A model generated the notes under the pieces. That model did not search any database. It was not told the DNA's origin and saw only the letters and a program-made list of their open reading frames with translations. The position numbers were made by a program, and so were the translations under genes. Below, in pieces: positions 1 to 8,260 of a stretch of 32,565 nt of DNA. The number at the start of each line of letters is the position of its first letter. Position 1 is the stretch's first letter. Origin of the DNA: JANYIP01 sp031394045 (GTDB taxonomy: Bacteria > Actinomycetota > Actinomycetes > Prado026); the NCBI GenBank assembly GCA_031394045.1, contig JANMWN010000034.1:1-32565 (forward strand). Reading direction: 5' to 3'.

Positions 1-1
1 C

Positions 2-814
2 ATCGACAAGAAGTTGACGCTCATCGCCTGGGAGGCGATGAACCACTGGACACCGTCGGGGGTATTCGTCGTCCACGTCTTCCACATGAACAACGAGATG
101 GCGGGCTACTGCTCGGTGCTGCACGCCATGACCCTGATCGGTTCCACCGGTCACTACGGCCGGCATCTCACCGCGGTCGTCATCGGTTTCGGGAACACGG
201 CGCGGGGCGCTATCACTGCCCTGCAGGCGCTCGGCGTCCAGGACGTCAGCGTGCTGACCCTGCGGGACGTCACCGCAGTCGCCTCACCGATCCCGTCCGT
301 GGCTCTCGAGCACCTCGACCGCATCGAGGGTGATCCGAGTCGTACGACCGTGCAGTCGGCGGACGGCCCTGTGTCGGCGGCCACGTTCCTCGCCGGGCAC
401 GACATCGTCGTCAACTGCGTCCTGCAGGACACCGACGCGCCCCTGATGTTCGTCTCGGACGCGGAGCTGGCGGCTTTCGCTCCCGGCAGCCTGCTCGTCG
501 ACGTGTCGTGCGACGCCGGCATGGGGTTCGAGTGCGCGCGGCCGACGACCTTCGCGGAACCGATGCTGACAGTTGGGGACGGAGTCGCGTACTACGGGGT
601 GGACCACAGTCCGACGTATCTGTGGAACAGCGCGACCTGGGGGATCAGCGAGGCTCTGATCCCCTACTTGCGGACGGTGATGGACGGCCCCTCGGCCTGG
701 GACCAGGATCGGACCATCCGGCTGGCGATCGAGATCCGAAGCGGCGTCGTGCAGAACCCCAAGATCCTCTCGTTCCAGGGCCGTGCTGCCGACCACCCCC
801 ATCCCCGTCTCTGA
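2..814 (+). CDS. N5-(carboxyethyl)ornithine synthase-like dehydrogenase, 3' part (5' end outside window)
   Basis: The frame is open through the left edge, so the TTG at 14 is probably internal and this is a C-terminal fragment. The visible protein has a nucleotide-binding motif V-I-G-F-G-N-T-A-R-G about 55 residues in, followed by a Rossmann-like domain and a conserved C-terminal block with YYGVDHSPTYLWN. The preceding segment (WEAMNHW...HMNNEMAGYCSVLHA) resembles the hinge of the alanine dehydrogenase/transhydrogenase superfamily, specifically N5-(carboxyethyl)ornithine synthases, which reductively condense pyruvate with ornithine using NADPH. That function is family knowledge; the substrate is not proven because the N-terminal half is missing. 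No partner gene is visible downstream. A saccharopine-dehydrogenase-like enzyme is the alternative. Confidence 0.68.
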   Translation: MDKKLTLIAWEAMNHWTPSGVFVVHVFHMNNEMAGYCSVLHAMTLIGSTGHYGRHLTAVVIGFGNTARGAITALQALGVQDVSVLTLRDVTAVASPIPSVALEHLDRIEGDPSRTTVQSADGPVSAATFLAGHDIVVNCVLQDTDAPLMFVSDAELAAFAPGSLLVDVSCDAGMGFECARPTTFAEPMLTVGDGVAYYGVDHSPTYLWNSATWGISEALIPYLRTVMDGPSAWDQDRTIRLAIEIRSGVVQNPKILSFQGRAADHPHPRL

Positions 815-863
815 GCCAGGTCTGTCGACCCGACTGACCGATGAGCTGCCGGGCGCGGGCTGG

Positions 864-907
864 TATCTCATTAGATAGGTTGCTCTCGTTTTAGATATGG
901 ACCTATC
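864..907 (+). promoter_or_regulatory. Repeat-rich promoter/operator region over the start of the HTH-nucleotidyltransferase gene
   Basis: This AT-rich patch in GC-rich DNA holds a short palindrome TATCT-CATT-AGATA (864-877). It also has two exact direct repeats TTAGATA at 871-877 and 891-897, 20 bases apart, which is about two helical turns. A wider inverted pair GATAGGT (874-880)/ACCTATC (901-907) spans the ATG at 897. TAGGTT at 876-881 could serve as a -10 element. No Shine-Dalgarno is visible before the ATG. The neighbouring gene encodes a winged-helix protein, so autoregulation is plausible; this is inference. Confidence 0.4.
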
Positions 908-1610
908 AGATCCGACAGAAGCGGTGACGGCCACTCTTGACGGGCCAGTGCTCGCGGTGCTGGCAACCGCCGGCCGCCCGTTGACCGTTGGTGAGGTCGC
1001 GGCTCAGGCGGTACGTGGCTCCGAGATCGGGATCCGTAGGAGCCTTGCCCGCCTCGTGGATCAGGGCATCGTGCGCGCGACTGTGTACGGCCGCAATCAG
1101 GTGCACGAGCTCAACCGAGAACATCTCGCCGCACCCGTGGCGGACGTACTCGCGGGCCTTCGTCTTGAGTTGTGGAAGCGCTTCCGGTCAACACTGGCCG
1201 AGTGGAACCCACGTCCGCTCTACGCCTGCGTCTTCGGCTCTGCAGCGCGTGGCGACGGGGACGAAGCGAGCGACATCGATCTGCTGCTCGTGCATCCGCC
1301 CTTCAAGACGGACCGACGCCCGGCCCGCTCGGGGTTGCTCGAACTTCTCGTGGACAGCATGGCAACCCAGCCCGTGCGCCCGCTGGGCAAGGTCGAGGAG
1401 GACCGCTGGCAGGTCCAGATAGATGAGCTGCGTGGCCAGGTGCGGCGTTGGACCGGCAACAGTCTGCAGGTCGTCGATTTCTCAGCATTCGAGTGGACCG
1501 ACCCCAAGGCGGCTCATGCCGATCTTCGTACAGAGGTCGACCAGGACGGCGTCACGTTGGCTGGCTCAAAGCTTGTCGTACCCGTTGCCGGGCAGCAGGG
1601 CCGCCCATGA
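897..1610 (+). CDS. Winged-helix plus MNT-type nucleotidyltransferase domain protein
   Basis: The 237-residue protein has an N-terminal segment (about 15-80) that reads as a winged helix-turn-helix (LTVGEVAAQA...GIRRSLARLVDQGIV). A nucleotidyltransferase core follows with the hallmark G114-S115, then D126-I-D128 (GS-x10-DxD), the metal-binding signature of the DNA polymerase beta-like superfamily. MNT proteins paired with HEPN partners often form toxin-antitoxin modules in which MNT AMPylates or neutralises the HEPN RNase (known for the class). The stop overlaps the start of a HEPN-like gene (ATGA at 1607-1610), which supports a paired module. Here the partner is damaged. ATG 897 is chosen because it begins the HTH; no clear ribosome site is visible, so translation may be near-leaderless. 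Confidence 0.75.
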   Translation: MDLSDPTEAVTATLDGPVLAVLATAGRPLTVGEVAAQAVRGSEIGIRRSLARLVDQGIVRATVYGRNQVHELNREHLAAPVADVLAGLRLELWKRFRSTLAEWNPRPLYACVFGSAARGDGDEASDIDLLLVHPPFKTDRRPARSGLLELLVDSMATQPVRPLGKVEEDRWQVQIDELRGQVRRWTGNSLQVVDFSAFEWTDPKAAHADLRTEVDQDGVTLAGSKLVVPVAGQQGRP

Positions 1611-1901
1611 ACAAGCCTCCTCGCACGAGAGCCGTTGGTGTAGCTCAAGCACGTTCACGACTGCGAACAGCGAAGGCCTACCTCGAGCTCGCCGACCCGG
1701 TCCTGAGCGAGACCGATCGTGACGAGTACCTCAACGTCTCCGCCGGACTCGCAGTGCTGGCAGGGATCGCCGCATCGGACGCCATCTCATCGCGGCGAAG
1801 CTCACTACGGGGTGATGGTGATCAGCGTGCGCAAGGCTCGCGACACCCTGAGATGGGCTCAACAACTGACCGAGCGAGCTCAGGAGGAGCTGGAGAGATA
1901 G
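1607..1901 (+). pseudogene. HEPN-like partner of the MNT protein, internally deleted and frameshifted
   Basis: The first part starts at the overlapping ATG (1607) and reads as a normal helical N-terminus (AQARSRLRTAKAYLELA...LAGIAASDAI) to about 1788. That frame then becomes nonsense. From about 1795, another frame resumes the same protein family with EAHYGVMVISVRKARD...LTERAQEELER and stops at 1901. The join drops the middle of the expected HEPN helical bundle, I estimate around 40 residues, including the region where the R-x4-6-H RNase motif would begin; the tail keeps an AHYG motif. The size of the loss is judged from typical HEPN lengths, not computed. The gene is most likely a non-functional remnant. 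Its upstream partner remains intact. Confidence 0.6.
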
Positions 1902-2241
1902 CAGTCTCCGTAGCAGCCTTGACAGGATGATCCAGGACGTCGACGCTAAGCCAACTCCGCGGCTCGTGGCGTGACCCGCCTGAGTCGACCCCCATCAGGG
2001 GCATGCCGGCAAACTCATGATGACCACCGAATCAGTGATCTCCCCGTCCCTGGTCGCTCTCGCGGTGGCCCGCGCCGTCAACATCGATTGACGGGAGACT
2101 CCCACCTCCCCCGAGGCCTGCCGCCGAGGCCGTCCCGATTCGGAGCGCGCCTGCCGCAGCACAGGGTCTGGGTCGATCGGAGCGAGCACAGGCCCAGTCC
2201 TCGACGCCATCAATGAACCAGCAATGAACCAGGACCGCCCG
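1902..2241. other. Intergenic region without a recognisable gene
   Basis: About 340 bases hold only short frames. The longest reasonable one, from ATG 2028, gives about 23 residues (MTTESVISPSLV...) and ends at TGA near 2091. It matches nothing I recognise and could be a remnant. No convincing terminator, tRNA or repeat was seen. Confidence 0.4.
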
Positions 2242-2810
2242 ATGTCAGAAGACCAGAGCACCGCTGACCAGTCAGAGAGCATCGCTGCTGCAGGGATCAG
2301 CGACGGCGCGTACACGCTGTTCGTCGCCGACTTCCCCGACACCGACACCGCGTGGGAGGCCTACGAGGCCCTGAAGTCCATCGAGGACGGTCGCAGCGCG
2401 GAGATCGAAGGGGTCCTCGTCGTCAAGCGCGACGCGGACGGCACGCTTGAGGTACAGAAAGCCACCGACCACAGCACCCGCCACGGGCTGAGGTGGGGCG
2501 TCGTCGGAGGTGTCGTGCTCGGCGTGCTGTTCCCCCCGTCGATCATCGGCAGCGCCGCTGTGCTCGGCGCGGCCGGCGCCGGTGTCGGCAAGGCCCGGGA
2601 GCTGCACCACTGCCGCGAGCTCGAGGCGGAACTCCAGGACGCGATCGCCCCCGGGCATTCCGGGATCCTGGCCTAGTCTCCGACCCCGGCGCGGTGGAGA
2701 TCCGCAAGGCACTGGACAGGGCCGACGCCATCGTCGAGAAGGCCATCGACAAGGTCGCCGCGGACGACATCAAGGCAGCCGCGAAGGACGCCAGCACGGA
2801 AGACGCATAA
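2242..2810 (+). pseudogene. DUF1269-type membrane protein, broken by an apparent single-base loss
   Basis: ATG 2242 is preceded by AGGA at 2231-2234 with a 7-base gap, so I prefer it to ATG 2224. The product begins with an acidic segment, then YTLFVADFPDTDTAWEAYEALK, a VVKRDADG strand, and a glycine-rich hydrophobic hairpin (about 95-125), as in DUF1269 proteins, which are small actinobacterial membrane-associated proteins of unknown role. The frame stops at TAG 2674-2676, about 40 residues early. Reading from C2673 one frame over gives LVSDPGAVEIRKALDRA and a helical tail to the stop at 2808-2810, as the family has. Restoring one C at about 2671-2673 rebuilds a protein of about 189 residues. 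This could be a real frameshift or a homopolymer error. Confidence 0.7.
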
Positions 2811-2861
2811 GCGCTGCGAGCGGTCACGTTCGCGACGTCCTCCAGGACAGGCGAGGCCCCG

Positions 2862-2911
2862 ATCGCTGCAGACAATCTGGGGGTCAGGGCAACCAGATTG
2901 TCTGCAGCGAT
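2862..2911 (+). terminator. 19-bp perfect inverted repeat between DUF1269 gene and metallophosphoesterase
   Basis: The arms 2862-2880 and 2893-2911 are exact reverse complements (ATCGCTGCAGACAATCTGG and its complement) around a 12-base loop. It lies 51 bases after the DUF1269 stop and 30 bases before the next start. There is no T run, so it could be a U-less actinobacterial terminator, an mRNA stability element, or a dyad operator for the downstream gene. Confidence 0.55.
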
Positions 2912-2941
2912 TCAGTGGCAGTCGTACGAGAGGATGGCCGG

Positions 2942-3669
2942 GTGCGGATCCTCGTCGTGTCGGACCTGCACTACCGCCTGCCGCACTATGACTGGCTCGT
3001 ACGCGCGAGCGAAGACGTCGATGTCGTCGCCCTCGTGGGTGACCTGGCCGACGTGGTCAACCCGGTCCCCCACCACGTCCAGGTTGTCGTCCTGGAGAAG
3101 TACCTCGGGCTGCTGGCCGAGAAGGCGGTCGTGCTGGTCGCCTCAGGCAACCACGACCTCGACGGGCCGGGTGCCCTCGGCGAGCAGGTGGCCGGCTGGT
3201 TGCAGAAGCCGCGCGAGGGCGCCGTCCACGCTGTCCACGTCGACGGGACGAGCGTAGACATCGACGGCATCCGCTTCACGATCTGCCCGTGGTGGGACGG
3301 GCCGGCCACCCGCGACGCCGTCGGTGCCCAGCTGGCTGCCGCCGTCGTCGACCGGCCCGAGAAGTGGGTCTGGCTCTACCACGCGCCGCCGGCAGGAACG
3401 GTGCTGTGCAAGGACGGACGGCGCGAGTTCCCGACCACGAGCTGGCGGCATGGATCGAGCAGTACCAGTCGGAACTGGTGCTCTGCGGGCACATCCACCA
3501 GGCACCCTGGGTCGAGGGTGGTTCGTGGCATGACCGGCTCGGCAGCACCTGGGTCTTCAACGCCGGCCGTCAGGTCGGGCCGGTGCCGCCCCACATCACG
3601 GTCGACTTCGAGGCTCGTACGGCGCAGTGGTACGGCGTGTTCGACAGCGAGACCCTCAGCCTCGGCTAG
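2942..3669 (+). pseudogene. Calcineurin-like metallophosphoesterase, broken by an apparent single-base loss
   Basis: GTG 2942 follows AGAGGA at 2929-2934 and starts V-R-I-L-V-V-S-D-L-H. The metal-site motifs appear in the usual order: SDLH (residues 7-10), GDLAD, SGNHDLDG and YHAPPAG. The frame goes wrong after GRREFP at about 3430. In the next frame PDHELAAWIEQ leads to LCGHIHQAPW, the final GHxH motif, and ends at TAG 3667-3669. Adding one C to the CCC at 3430-3432 joins the two parts into a full-length enzyme of about 242 residues. The family hydrolyses phosphomono- or diesters with two metal ions; the substrate is unknown. It converges with, and overlaps by 4 bases, the cyclic-nucleotide-binding gene. 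Confidence 0.75.
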
Positions 3670-4166
3670 TGGTCGTGACTGCTCGCGTCGCCCTCGGGGT
3701 CGCGGGCCGAGCCGGTCCGCCCGGCCGGTGGCTGATGGTGCACCAGCGTGTCGAGGATCTGATCCACCATGCCCAGATGGCCCTCCAGCCCCGCGAACTG
3801 CTGCTTGACGTCGACGAGGTACTGCGTCATACCGTCCAGCCTTGACGCGGTCGTCCGCAGGACGGCCAGTGCGGCCCCGGGTCGTTCGAGCAAGAACGTT
3901 CCCGGGTCCTCGACGACGTGGACGCGCACCTCAGAGCTGGCGCGTACGGTCGCGGTGGCCGCCTTGTCGAGGATCACGGACATCTCGCCGAACACCGAAC
4001 CAGGGGTGTCGATGCGGGCGAACACGACACCGTCGCGCTCGATCGTGACCGAGCCGGAGAGCAGGACGAGCAGGCGCCGGGGCCACGTGCCCTCCTCGAT
4101 CAGGACACCGCGCGGTGGCAGGGACTCCACGGGAAGGTCGGCGCAGAGCGCGAGCATCTCGGTCAC
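3666..4166 (-). CDS. Cyclic-nucleotide-binding domain protein
   Basis: This 166-residue protein is almost entirely one cNMP-binding beta-roll (about 12-110). It shows GVLIEEG, LLVLLSGSVTIERDG, the turn PGSVFGEMSVILDKAATATVRA (the phosphate-binding cassette position), and VHVVEDP. A helical segment and a charged tail follow (about 120-166). No DNA-binding helix-turn-helix follows, so it is not a CRP-type regulator; stand-alone proteins of this kind probably act as sensors or effector subunits. Start: GTG 4166, or the in-frame ATG 4157; neither has a strong ribosome site. It lies 27 bases after the nucleotidyltransferase gene on the same strand and may be cotranscribed with it. Confidence 0.8.
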   Translation of the reverse strand: MTEMLALCADLPVESLPPRGVLIEEGTWPRRLLVLLSGSVTIERDGVVFARIDTPGSVFGEMSVILDKAATATVRASSEVRVHVVEDPGTFLLERPGAALAVLRTTASRLDGMTQYLVDVKQQFAGLEGHLGMVDQILDTLVHHQPPAGRTGSARDPEGDASSHDH

Positions 4167-4193
4167 CGCACCATTGTGGACCCGCGCGGCCGC

Positions 4194-4940
4194 CTATAGC
4201 TCGAAGGCGTCAGGATCGGCGCGTACCAACGCTTCTGCTCGATCGCGCGAGGCTGCGTCGTTGACGTCAATCCAGGCCGCGCGGTGCGGGTACGAGCGCA
4301 CCAGCAGCCCTGACTCGACGCTGCGGTGAACGAGGTCAATAACCCCCGCCGGCATCGCCCCCGCTGACAACGCTGCCGCGGCCGCCGGCCCGACCACGGC
4401 GATCCCGCTGCCCACAGTGACGGGCACGCCGGGCTTCTCGCGGTAACCGACCACGACGCCGGAGACCTGGTCGACGACGCCGTACGGCAGCACGAACGTC
4501 TCGTCGTGGACCGCGAGCGTCAGGTCGGCGGAGGTCTCGGCGTGGGCAGTCGCGAGCTCGGCGAGGTCGAGCGATGTCAGGTTGTCCGCGAAGACGAGCA
4601 GCAGGGTCGCGCACTCGCGCCTGACGAGGGTGAGAGCACCTGCGTTCCCCAGGGGTGTCGCCTCCACGACGAGCTCGAGCCGGCCGCCGACACCTGCGAC
4701 CAGGTCGCGACCCGCCACGGCCGCCCACGCCGACACCAGCTCCGCCGCCTCGCCCGACGCACCGACGACCACAGCGACGTCGCGGACCCCCGCCTTGAGC
4801 AGGGCCAGCAGGTTGTGCTCGACCAGGGGTCGCCCGGCGACCTGGACCATCGGCTTCGGGACCGGCTCGCCGGACCGCCGCATCCGCTCTCCCGCGCCGC
4901 CGGCCATGATCACGCCGACCACGTCCAAGTGGGTGCCCAC
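4194..4940 (-). CDS. NDP-sugar pyrophosphorylase-like nucleotidyltransferase
   Basis: The N-terminus VGVIMAGGAGERMR...PKPMVQVAGRPLVEHNL is the nucleotide-binding and catalytic signature of the NTP_transferase family (glucose-1-P, mannose-1-P and heptose-1-P nucleotidyltransferases). Further motifs are TPLGNAGAL, a LLLVFADNLTSLDL region corresponding to the metal-binding D strand, YREKPG, and GSGIAVV. Length from GTG 4940 is 248 residues. An in-frame ATG at 4982 would add 14 residues without clear homology. The family activates a sugar 1-phosphate to an NDP-sugar; relatives in the validamycin and acarbose pathways activate cyclitol phosphates. It is divergent from the epimerase pair and close to a C7-cyclase gene, so it may supply the activated building block (inference). 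Confidence 0.85.
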   Translation of the reverse strand: MGTHLDVVGVIMAGGAGERMRRSGEPVPKPMVQVAGRPLVEHNLLALLKAGVRDVAVVVGASGEAAELVSAWAAVAGRDLVAGVGGRLELVVEATPLGNAGALTLVRRECATLLLVFADNLTSLDLAELATAHAETSADLTLAVHDETFVLPYGVVDQVSGVVVGYREKPGVPVTVGSGIAVVGPAAAAALSAGAMPAGVIDLVHRSVESGLLVRSYPHRAAWIDVNDAASRDRAEALVRADPDAFEL

Positions 4941-5007
4941 ACCGCCATCTTGCCCGGACGGCAAGCCTTTCGGGGCTAGCATCGCGATCTCGACGACAGG
5001 GGTTGAC
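4941..5007. promoter_or_regulatory. Divergent promoter region between nucleotidyltransferase and epimerase operons
   Basis: The 67-base gap separates two divergent starts. On the plus strand, TAGCAT (4977-4982) fits a TANNNT -10 box, and AGGGG (4998-5002) precedes GTG 5008 by 5 bases. A small inverted repeat CTTGCC-cggac-GGCAAG lies at about 4949-4965. No good -35 is visible. Confidence 0.35.
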
Positions 5008-6018
5008 GTGGGGGACGAACGGGACGGCCGCAGCTCAGGGGTGGTCGCAGTCACTGGCGCAGCAGGGCTGATCGGTCACGCGACCAGGCTCGCGCTGTCC
5101 GGAGCGGGTTGCCGGGTGCAGGGCCATGCCGGTCCCCCGCACCTCCGACCGGCCGACGACGACCAGTCCGGCGGCGACGTGCTCGACCCTGCCTTCGTCT
5201 GGGGAGAGCTCGCGGACGACGCCATCCTGGCCGAGGCGTTCGACGGAGCGAGCACCGTCATCCACCTCGCCGGTCCGGCATCGGTCGCAGCCAGCTTCGC
5301 CGACCCCGCAGGCGCAGTCGCGGCGCACGCAGCGGGCACCGCCTCCGTCGTACGCGCCGCGGCCCGCAGCGGCACGGTGCGACGCGTAGTGGTCGCCAGC
5401 AGCGCCGAGGTCTACGGCATCCCGCAGACAGAACGCGTCGCCGAGGGCCACCCGCTCGACCCGCTGACGCCGTACGCGGCCGGCAAGCTCGGCGCCGAGG
5501 CTGCGGCCCGTTCGCTGGCCTACGCACTGGATCTCGAGCTCGTGCTCCTGCGCCCGTTCACCGTCTACGGGCCACGATCTCCGGCGTGGAGCCTGGTCGG
5601 CTCGACCGTGCGACGCGCCCTCTCCGGGGACGACGTGACGATGACGTCGCTCGACCGGGTGCGTGACCTCACCCACGTCGACGACGTGGCCGCCCTGTTC
5701 ATGACCGCGGCGCTCGCCCCGCTCCCCCATCAGGTCCTGACCCTCAACGTCTGCACCGGCATCGGTACGTCGGTGGCCGACCTCGTCCGTTCGGCGCTGC
5801 GAGCGGCTGGCAGCCCTGCCGAGATTCATGAGGCCGCAGCCGGTCCTGACCCGACCCGCGAGGAGGTCCTGGCCGGTCGGCGGCCGGCGTCCTCCGACCC
5901 GTTCCGGCTCGTCGGTGACCCCACGCTGGCCGAGACGACCCTCGGCTGGGTCGCGCGCACCCACCTGGACGCAGGAGTGGACGGCATGGTGGCCGAGGTC
6001 AAGCGGCAGCAACCGTGA
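5008..6018 (+). CDS. NAD-dependent epimerase/dehydratase (extended SDR) 1
   Basis: From GTG 5008 (AGGGG 5 bases upstream) the 336-residue protein has the Rossmann motif T16-G-A-A-G-L-I-G23, VIHLAGPASV, VVASSAEVYG (catalytic Ser region) and the catalytic Y156-A-A-G-K160. Then come LRPFTVYGPR and RDLTHVDDVA, the order and spacing of nucleotide-sugar epimerases/dehydratases of extended SDR type. The substrate is not readable from sequence. It is translationally coupled to a second SDR (GTGA overlap at 6015-6018), so the two probably act in sequence on one activated sugar or cyclitol. The divergent nucleotidyltransferase would supply that substrate. Confidence 0.87.
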   Translation: MGDERDGRSSGVVAVTGAAGLIGHATRLALSGAGCRVQGHAGPPHLRPADDDQSGGDVLDPAFVWGELADDAILAEAFDGASTVIHLAGPASVAASFADPAGAVAAHAAGTASVVRAAARSGTVRRVVVASSAEVYGIPQTERVAEGHPLDPLTPYAAGKLGAEAAARSLAYALDLELVLLRPFTVYGPRSPAWSLVGSTVRRALSGDDVTMTSLDRVRDLTHVDDVAALFMTAALAPLPHQVLTLNVCTGIGTSVADLVRSALRAAGSPAEIHEAAAGPDPTREEVLAGRRPASSDPFRLVGDPTLAETTLGWVARTHLDAGVDGMVAEVKRQQP

Positions 6019-7052
6019 AGGCAGAGCCCACCCGGCTGCTGCTGTCAGGGGCACAGGGGCTGCTGGCACGCTCGATCGCCTGGCACTGGCTGGCATCCTC
6101 GCCGGACGCCGCGGTGGTGGGCTTCGGGCGATCGGCTAGGCTTTCTGACACCTATTCGCACCACCTCGACCTCGACGGCCGTCAGGTGCCGGCCCGACTG
6201 CCGGCGGGGTTGCTCGGCATCGATGGGCACCCGCGCTACGTGTACGTCCCCTGCTCGCTCGACGACGCGGCAGGGCTCGACGACCTGATTTCCCGGGCCC
6301 GGCCGCACGTCGTGATCCACTCCGCGGCCGCGCTGCGCGACGACGACACGGCAGCCCTGGTACAGGCCAACGTCTCTGGCACCGCGTCGCTCGTCGAGAG
6401 CTGCTTGCGGGAGCGATGGGCCGACCGGTTCGTGCTCGTCTCGAGCGGGGCGGTCCTCGGTCGCCCGGTCATCGATCACCCTCTCGCCGCCGTGCTCGAC
6501 GGGCCTGCTGACCCGTACGCCATCAGCAAGCGGGCCGGCGAGCAGATCGCGGCCGCACTGGCGCTTCGCGGCGGCATGCCGCTGGCCGTGGCCAGGGTCT
6601 TCAACCTGATCGGGCCGGGCCTGCAGTCACGGCACCTGCCGGCCGAGGTCGCCGCCCGGCTCGAGGCGGTTCGCCGTGGTGCCGCGCCCCTGCTGCAGCT
6701 CGGCGACCTCTCGACCCAGCGGGACCTGGTCTCGGTCGACGACGCTGCCCGCGCCGTCGTAGCCGTTGCCCAGCAACAGGAATCGCCCGACCAGCCCTGG
6801 GGTGGGCTCGTCGATATCGGCTCCGGGACTGCGACCGTGATGCGCGACCTGGTCACCCTCATGATCGAGACAGCGGGGCTCACCGGGCGCATCGAGCTGC
6901 GCGAGGAAGGCCGCCGCCCCTTCGACGCACCCACGATCGTCGCGGACACCGCAGCGCTGGCGGCGCTAGGTGCGCGACCGACCACGCCGCTGGCCCAGAC
7001 CTGCGCCGAGCTGCAGGCCTACGTCGCCGACCAGTGGGACAGCACGGGCTGA
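6015..7052 (+). CDS. NAD-dependent epimerase/dehydratase (extended SDR) 2
   Basis: GTG 6015 overlaps the preceding stop (GTGA). The 345-residue protein shows LLLSGAQGLLA (G12-x2-G15-x2-A18 variant of the NAD motif), VVIHSAAAL, LVSSGAVLG, Y168-A-I-S-K172 (catalytic Tyr/Lys), ARVFNLIGPG and RDLVSVDDAA. This resembles 4-keto-6-deoxysugar reductases or NDP-sugar epimerases; which one is not decidable by eye. Its end runs 34 bases into the end of the GH4-like gene on the other strand. Confidence 0.82.
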   Translation: MKAEPTRLLLSGAQGLLARSIAWHWLASSPDAAVVGFGRSARLSDTYSHHLDLDGRQVPARLPAGLLGIDGHPRYVYVPCSLDDAAGLDDLISRARPHVVIHSAAALRDDDTAALVQANVSGTASLVESCLRERWADRFVLVSSGAVLGRPVIDHPLAAVLDGPADPYAISKRAGEQIAAALALRGGMPLAVARVFNLIGPGLQSRHLPAEVAARLEAVRRGAAPLLQLGDLSTQRDLVSVDDAARAVVAVAQQQESPDQPWGGLVDIGSGTATVMRDLVTLMIETAGLTGRIELREEGRRPFDAPTIVADTAALAALGARPTTPLAQTCAELQAYVADQWDSTG

Positions 7053-8260
7053 TCAGCGAGCTGCAGGGCCTCCGGCAGAAGCGCATCGACCACGGCGCCC
7101 GCGGCGGCCTCGGGGATGGCCGGATCACAGGCCACGGCGGCGGTGAGGGTGGAGCGCCCGGGAGCGGCCAGAAGCGCCGCCCAGGCCCGTTCCTGCGCCT
7201 CGTACAGCGCGACCAGACCGGCCACCGAAGCGGGCGCAGCGGTACCCGAAGGCGGCTGCGGGCGTACGCCTCCCGCATCGACGACCGCCCAGCCCTCGCG
7301 GACCAGCCCGTCGCCGGAGGGCAGGTCGAGCACCAGTCGCGCAGCCGCACCGCCCGCGAGGGCGCGAAGCACAGGAGCCACCATCACGTCGTACCACGGA
7401 GTGGGTCGCGCGGACAGGGACTCGGGACGGGCACGCGGAGCCGAGAGCAGCTCCGCGCGCAGGTCGCTCCGTGCCGAGTCGACGGCAACAGCACGGCCGT
7501 GGACCGAGGAGGTACCCCTCAGCAGGCCGTGGTACTTCATGGGGAGCGCACCGAGCGAGGCGATCTCATCGGCGGCAACGGCACCGATCCCGCTGCCGCT
7601 GGCGGTGAGCGCATCCACGAGCACCGTCAGCAGTTCGGCTCCGTCCGGCCCGCGCAGCCCGTGCAGAAATCCCCGATGGCTGAGGCCGGAGTAGTCCCAC
7701 CCGAGCTCGCCATCGCCCAGGCCGAGTGCTGCCGCAGCCTGCCGGCCGGTGACGGTCGGAAGCTCGCAGCAGCCGACAGCCATCAGACCGCTCCGCGACA
7801 GCTCGGCCACGAAGCTGGACAGGGGGTTCGTGAGCACTAGGACAAGTGCGTCGGGGCAACGGACCAGCAGCTCGGCGGCCAACCCGCGCAGCACCGGCGC
7901 GCCGCGCAGGACCGTCCGCAGCCCACCGAGGCCAAGGCTCTCGTCAGCCGCGACACCCAGCGACGCGGCGAGCTGCTCGTCGGCGATCCGGCCTGCGGCG
8001 CCGCCCGGCCGGACCTGCACGAGCACGACGTCAGCGCCGTCCAGCAGCCCGTGATCGGTGCCGGCCGACACGGGTCCGGCCAGCCGGTTCCCGGCGTAGA
8101 CCTCAAGCGCCGCAAGGGTTTCCTCATCCCGACCCAGAAGGCGCAGCTCGATCGGGCGGACGCGGGCACCGAGATCGTCTGGTGACGCCGCGAGCGCGTC
8201 GACAAGACCCACGGTGAACGGACCAGCCCCCACGACCGTGAAGACGAGCGGGCCGTTCAC
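7019..8260 (-). CDS. Glycoside hydrolase family 4-like NAD-dependent enzyme
   Basis: GTG 8260 overlaps the kinase stop (GTGA 8260-8257), giving 413 residues, the usual GH4 length. The N-terminus FTVVGAGPFTVGLVDAL fits the NAD-binding Rossmann loop of GH4 6-phospho-glycosidases. LLGRDEETL, VLTNPLSSFVAELSR (TNP motif), VGCCELP (C164/C165) and GLSHRG (H195) match the positions of the Mn2+-binding Cys and His. ALPMKYHGLLRG and YDVMVAPVL follow. GH4 enzymes work by transient NAD+-dependent oxidation at C3 of a (usually phosphorylated) sugar. Coupling to a ROK kinase fits action on a phosphorylated substrate. The sequence is divergent, so it may be a cyclitol or sugar oxidoreductase/epimerase and not a glycosidase (inference). 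Confidence 0.78.
   Translation of the reverse strand: MNGPLVFTVVGAGPFTVGLVDALAASPDDLGARVRPIELRLLGRDEETLAALEVYAGNRLAGPVSAGTDHGLLDGADVVLVQVRPGGAAGRIADEQLAASLGVAADESLGLGGLRTVLRGAPVLRGLAAELLVRCPDALVLVLTNPLSSFVAELSRSGLMAVGCCELPTVTGRQAAAALGLGDGELGWDYSGLSHRGFLHGLRGPDGAELLTVLVDALTASGSGIGAVAADEIASLGALPMKYHGLLRGTSSVHGRAVAVDSARSDLRAELLSAPRARPESLSARPTPWYDVMVAPVLRALAGGAAARLVLDLPSGDGLVREGWAVVDAGGVRPQPPSGTAAPASVAGLVALYEAQERAWAALLAAPGRSTLTAAVACDPAIPEAAAGAVVDALLPEALQLADQPVLSHWSAT

Noticed and set aside
4582..5007. Upstream extension of the first SDR gene
   Set aside because: It overlaps the nucleotidyltransferase gene antisense and lacks motifs. The Rossmann start follows GTG 5008, which has a good ribosome site.
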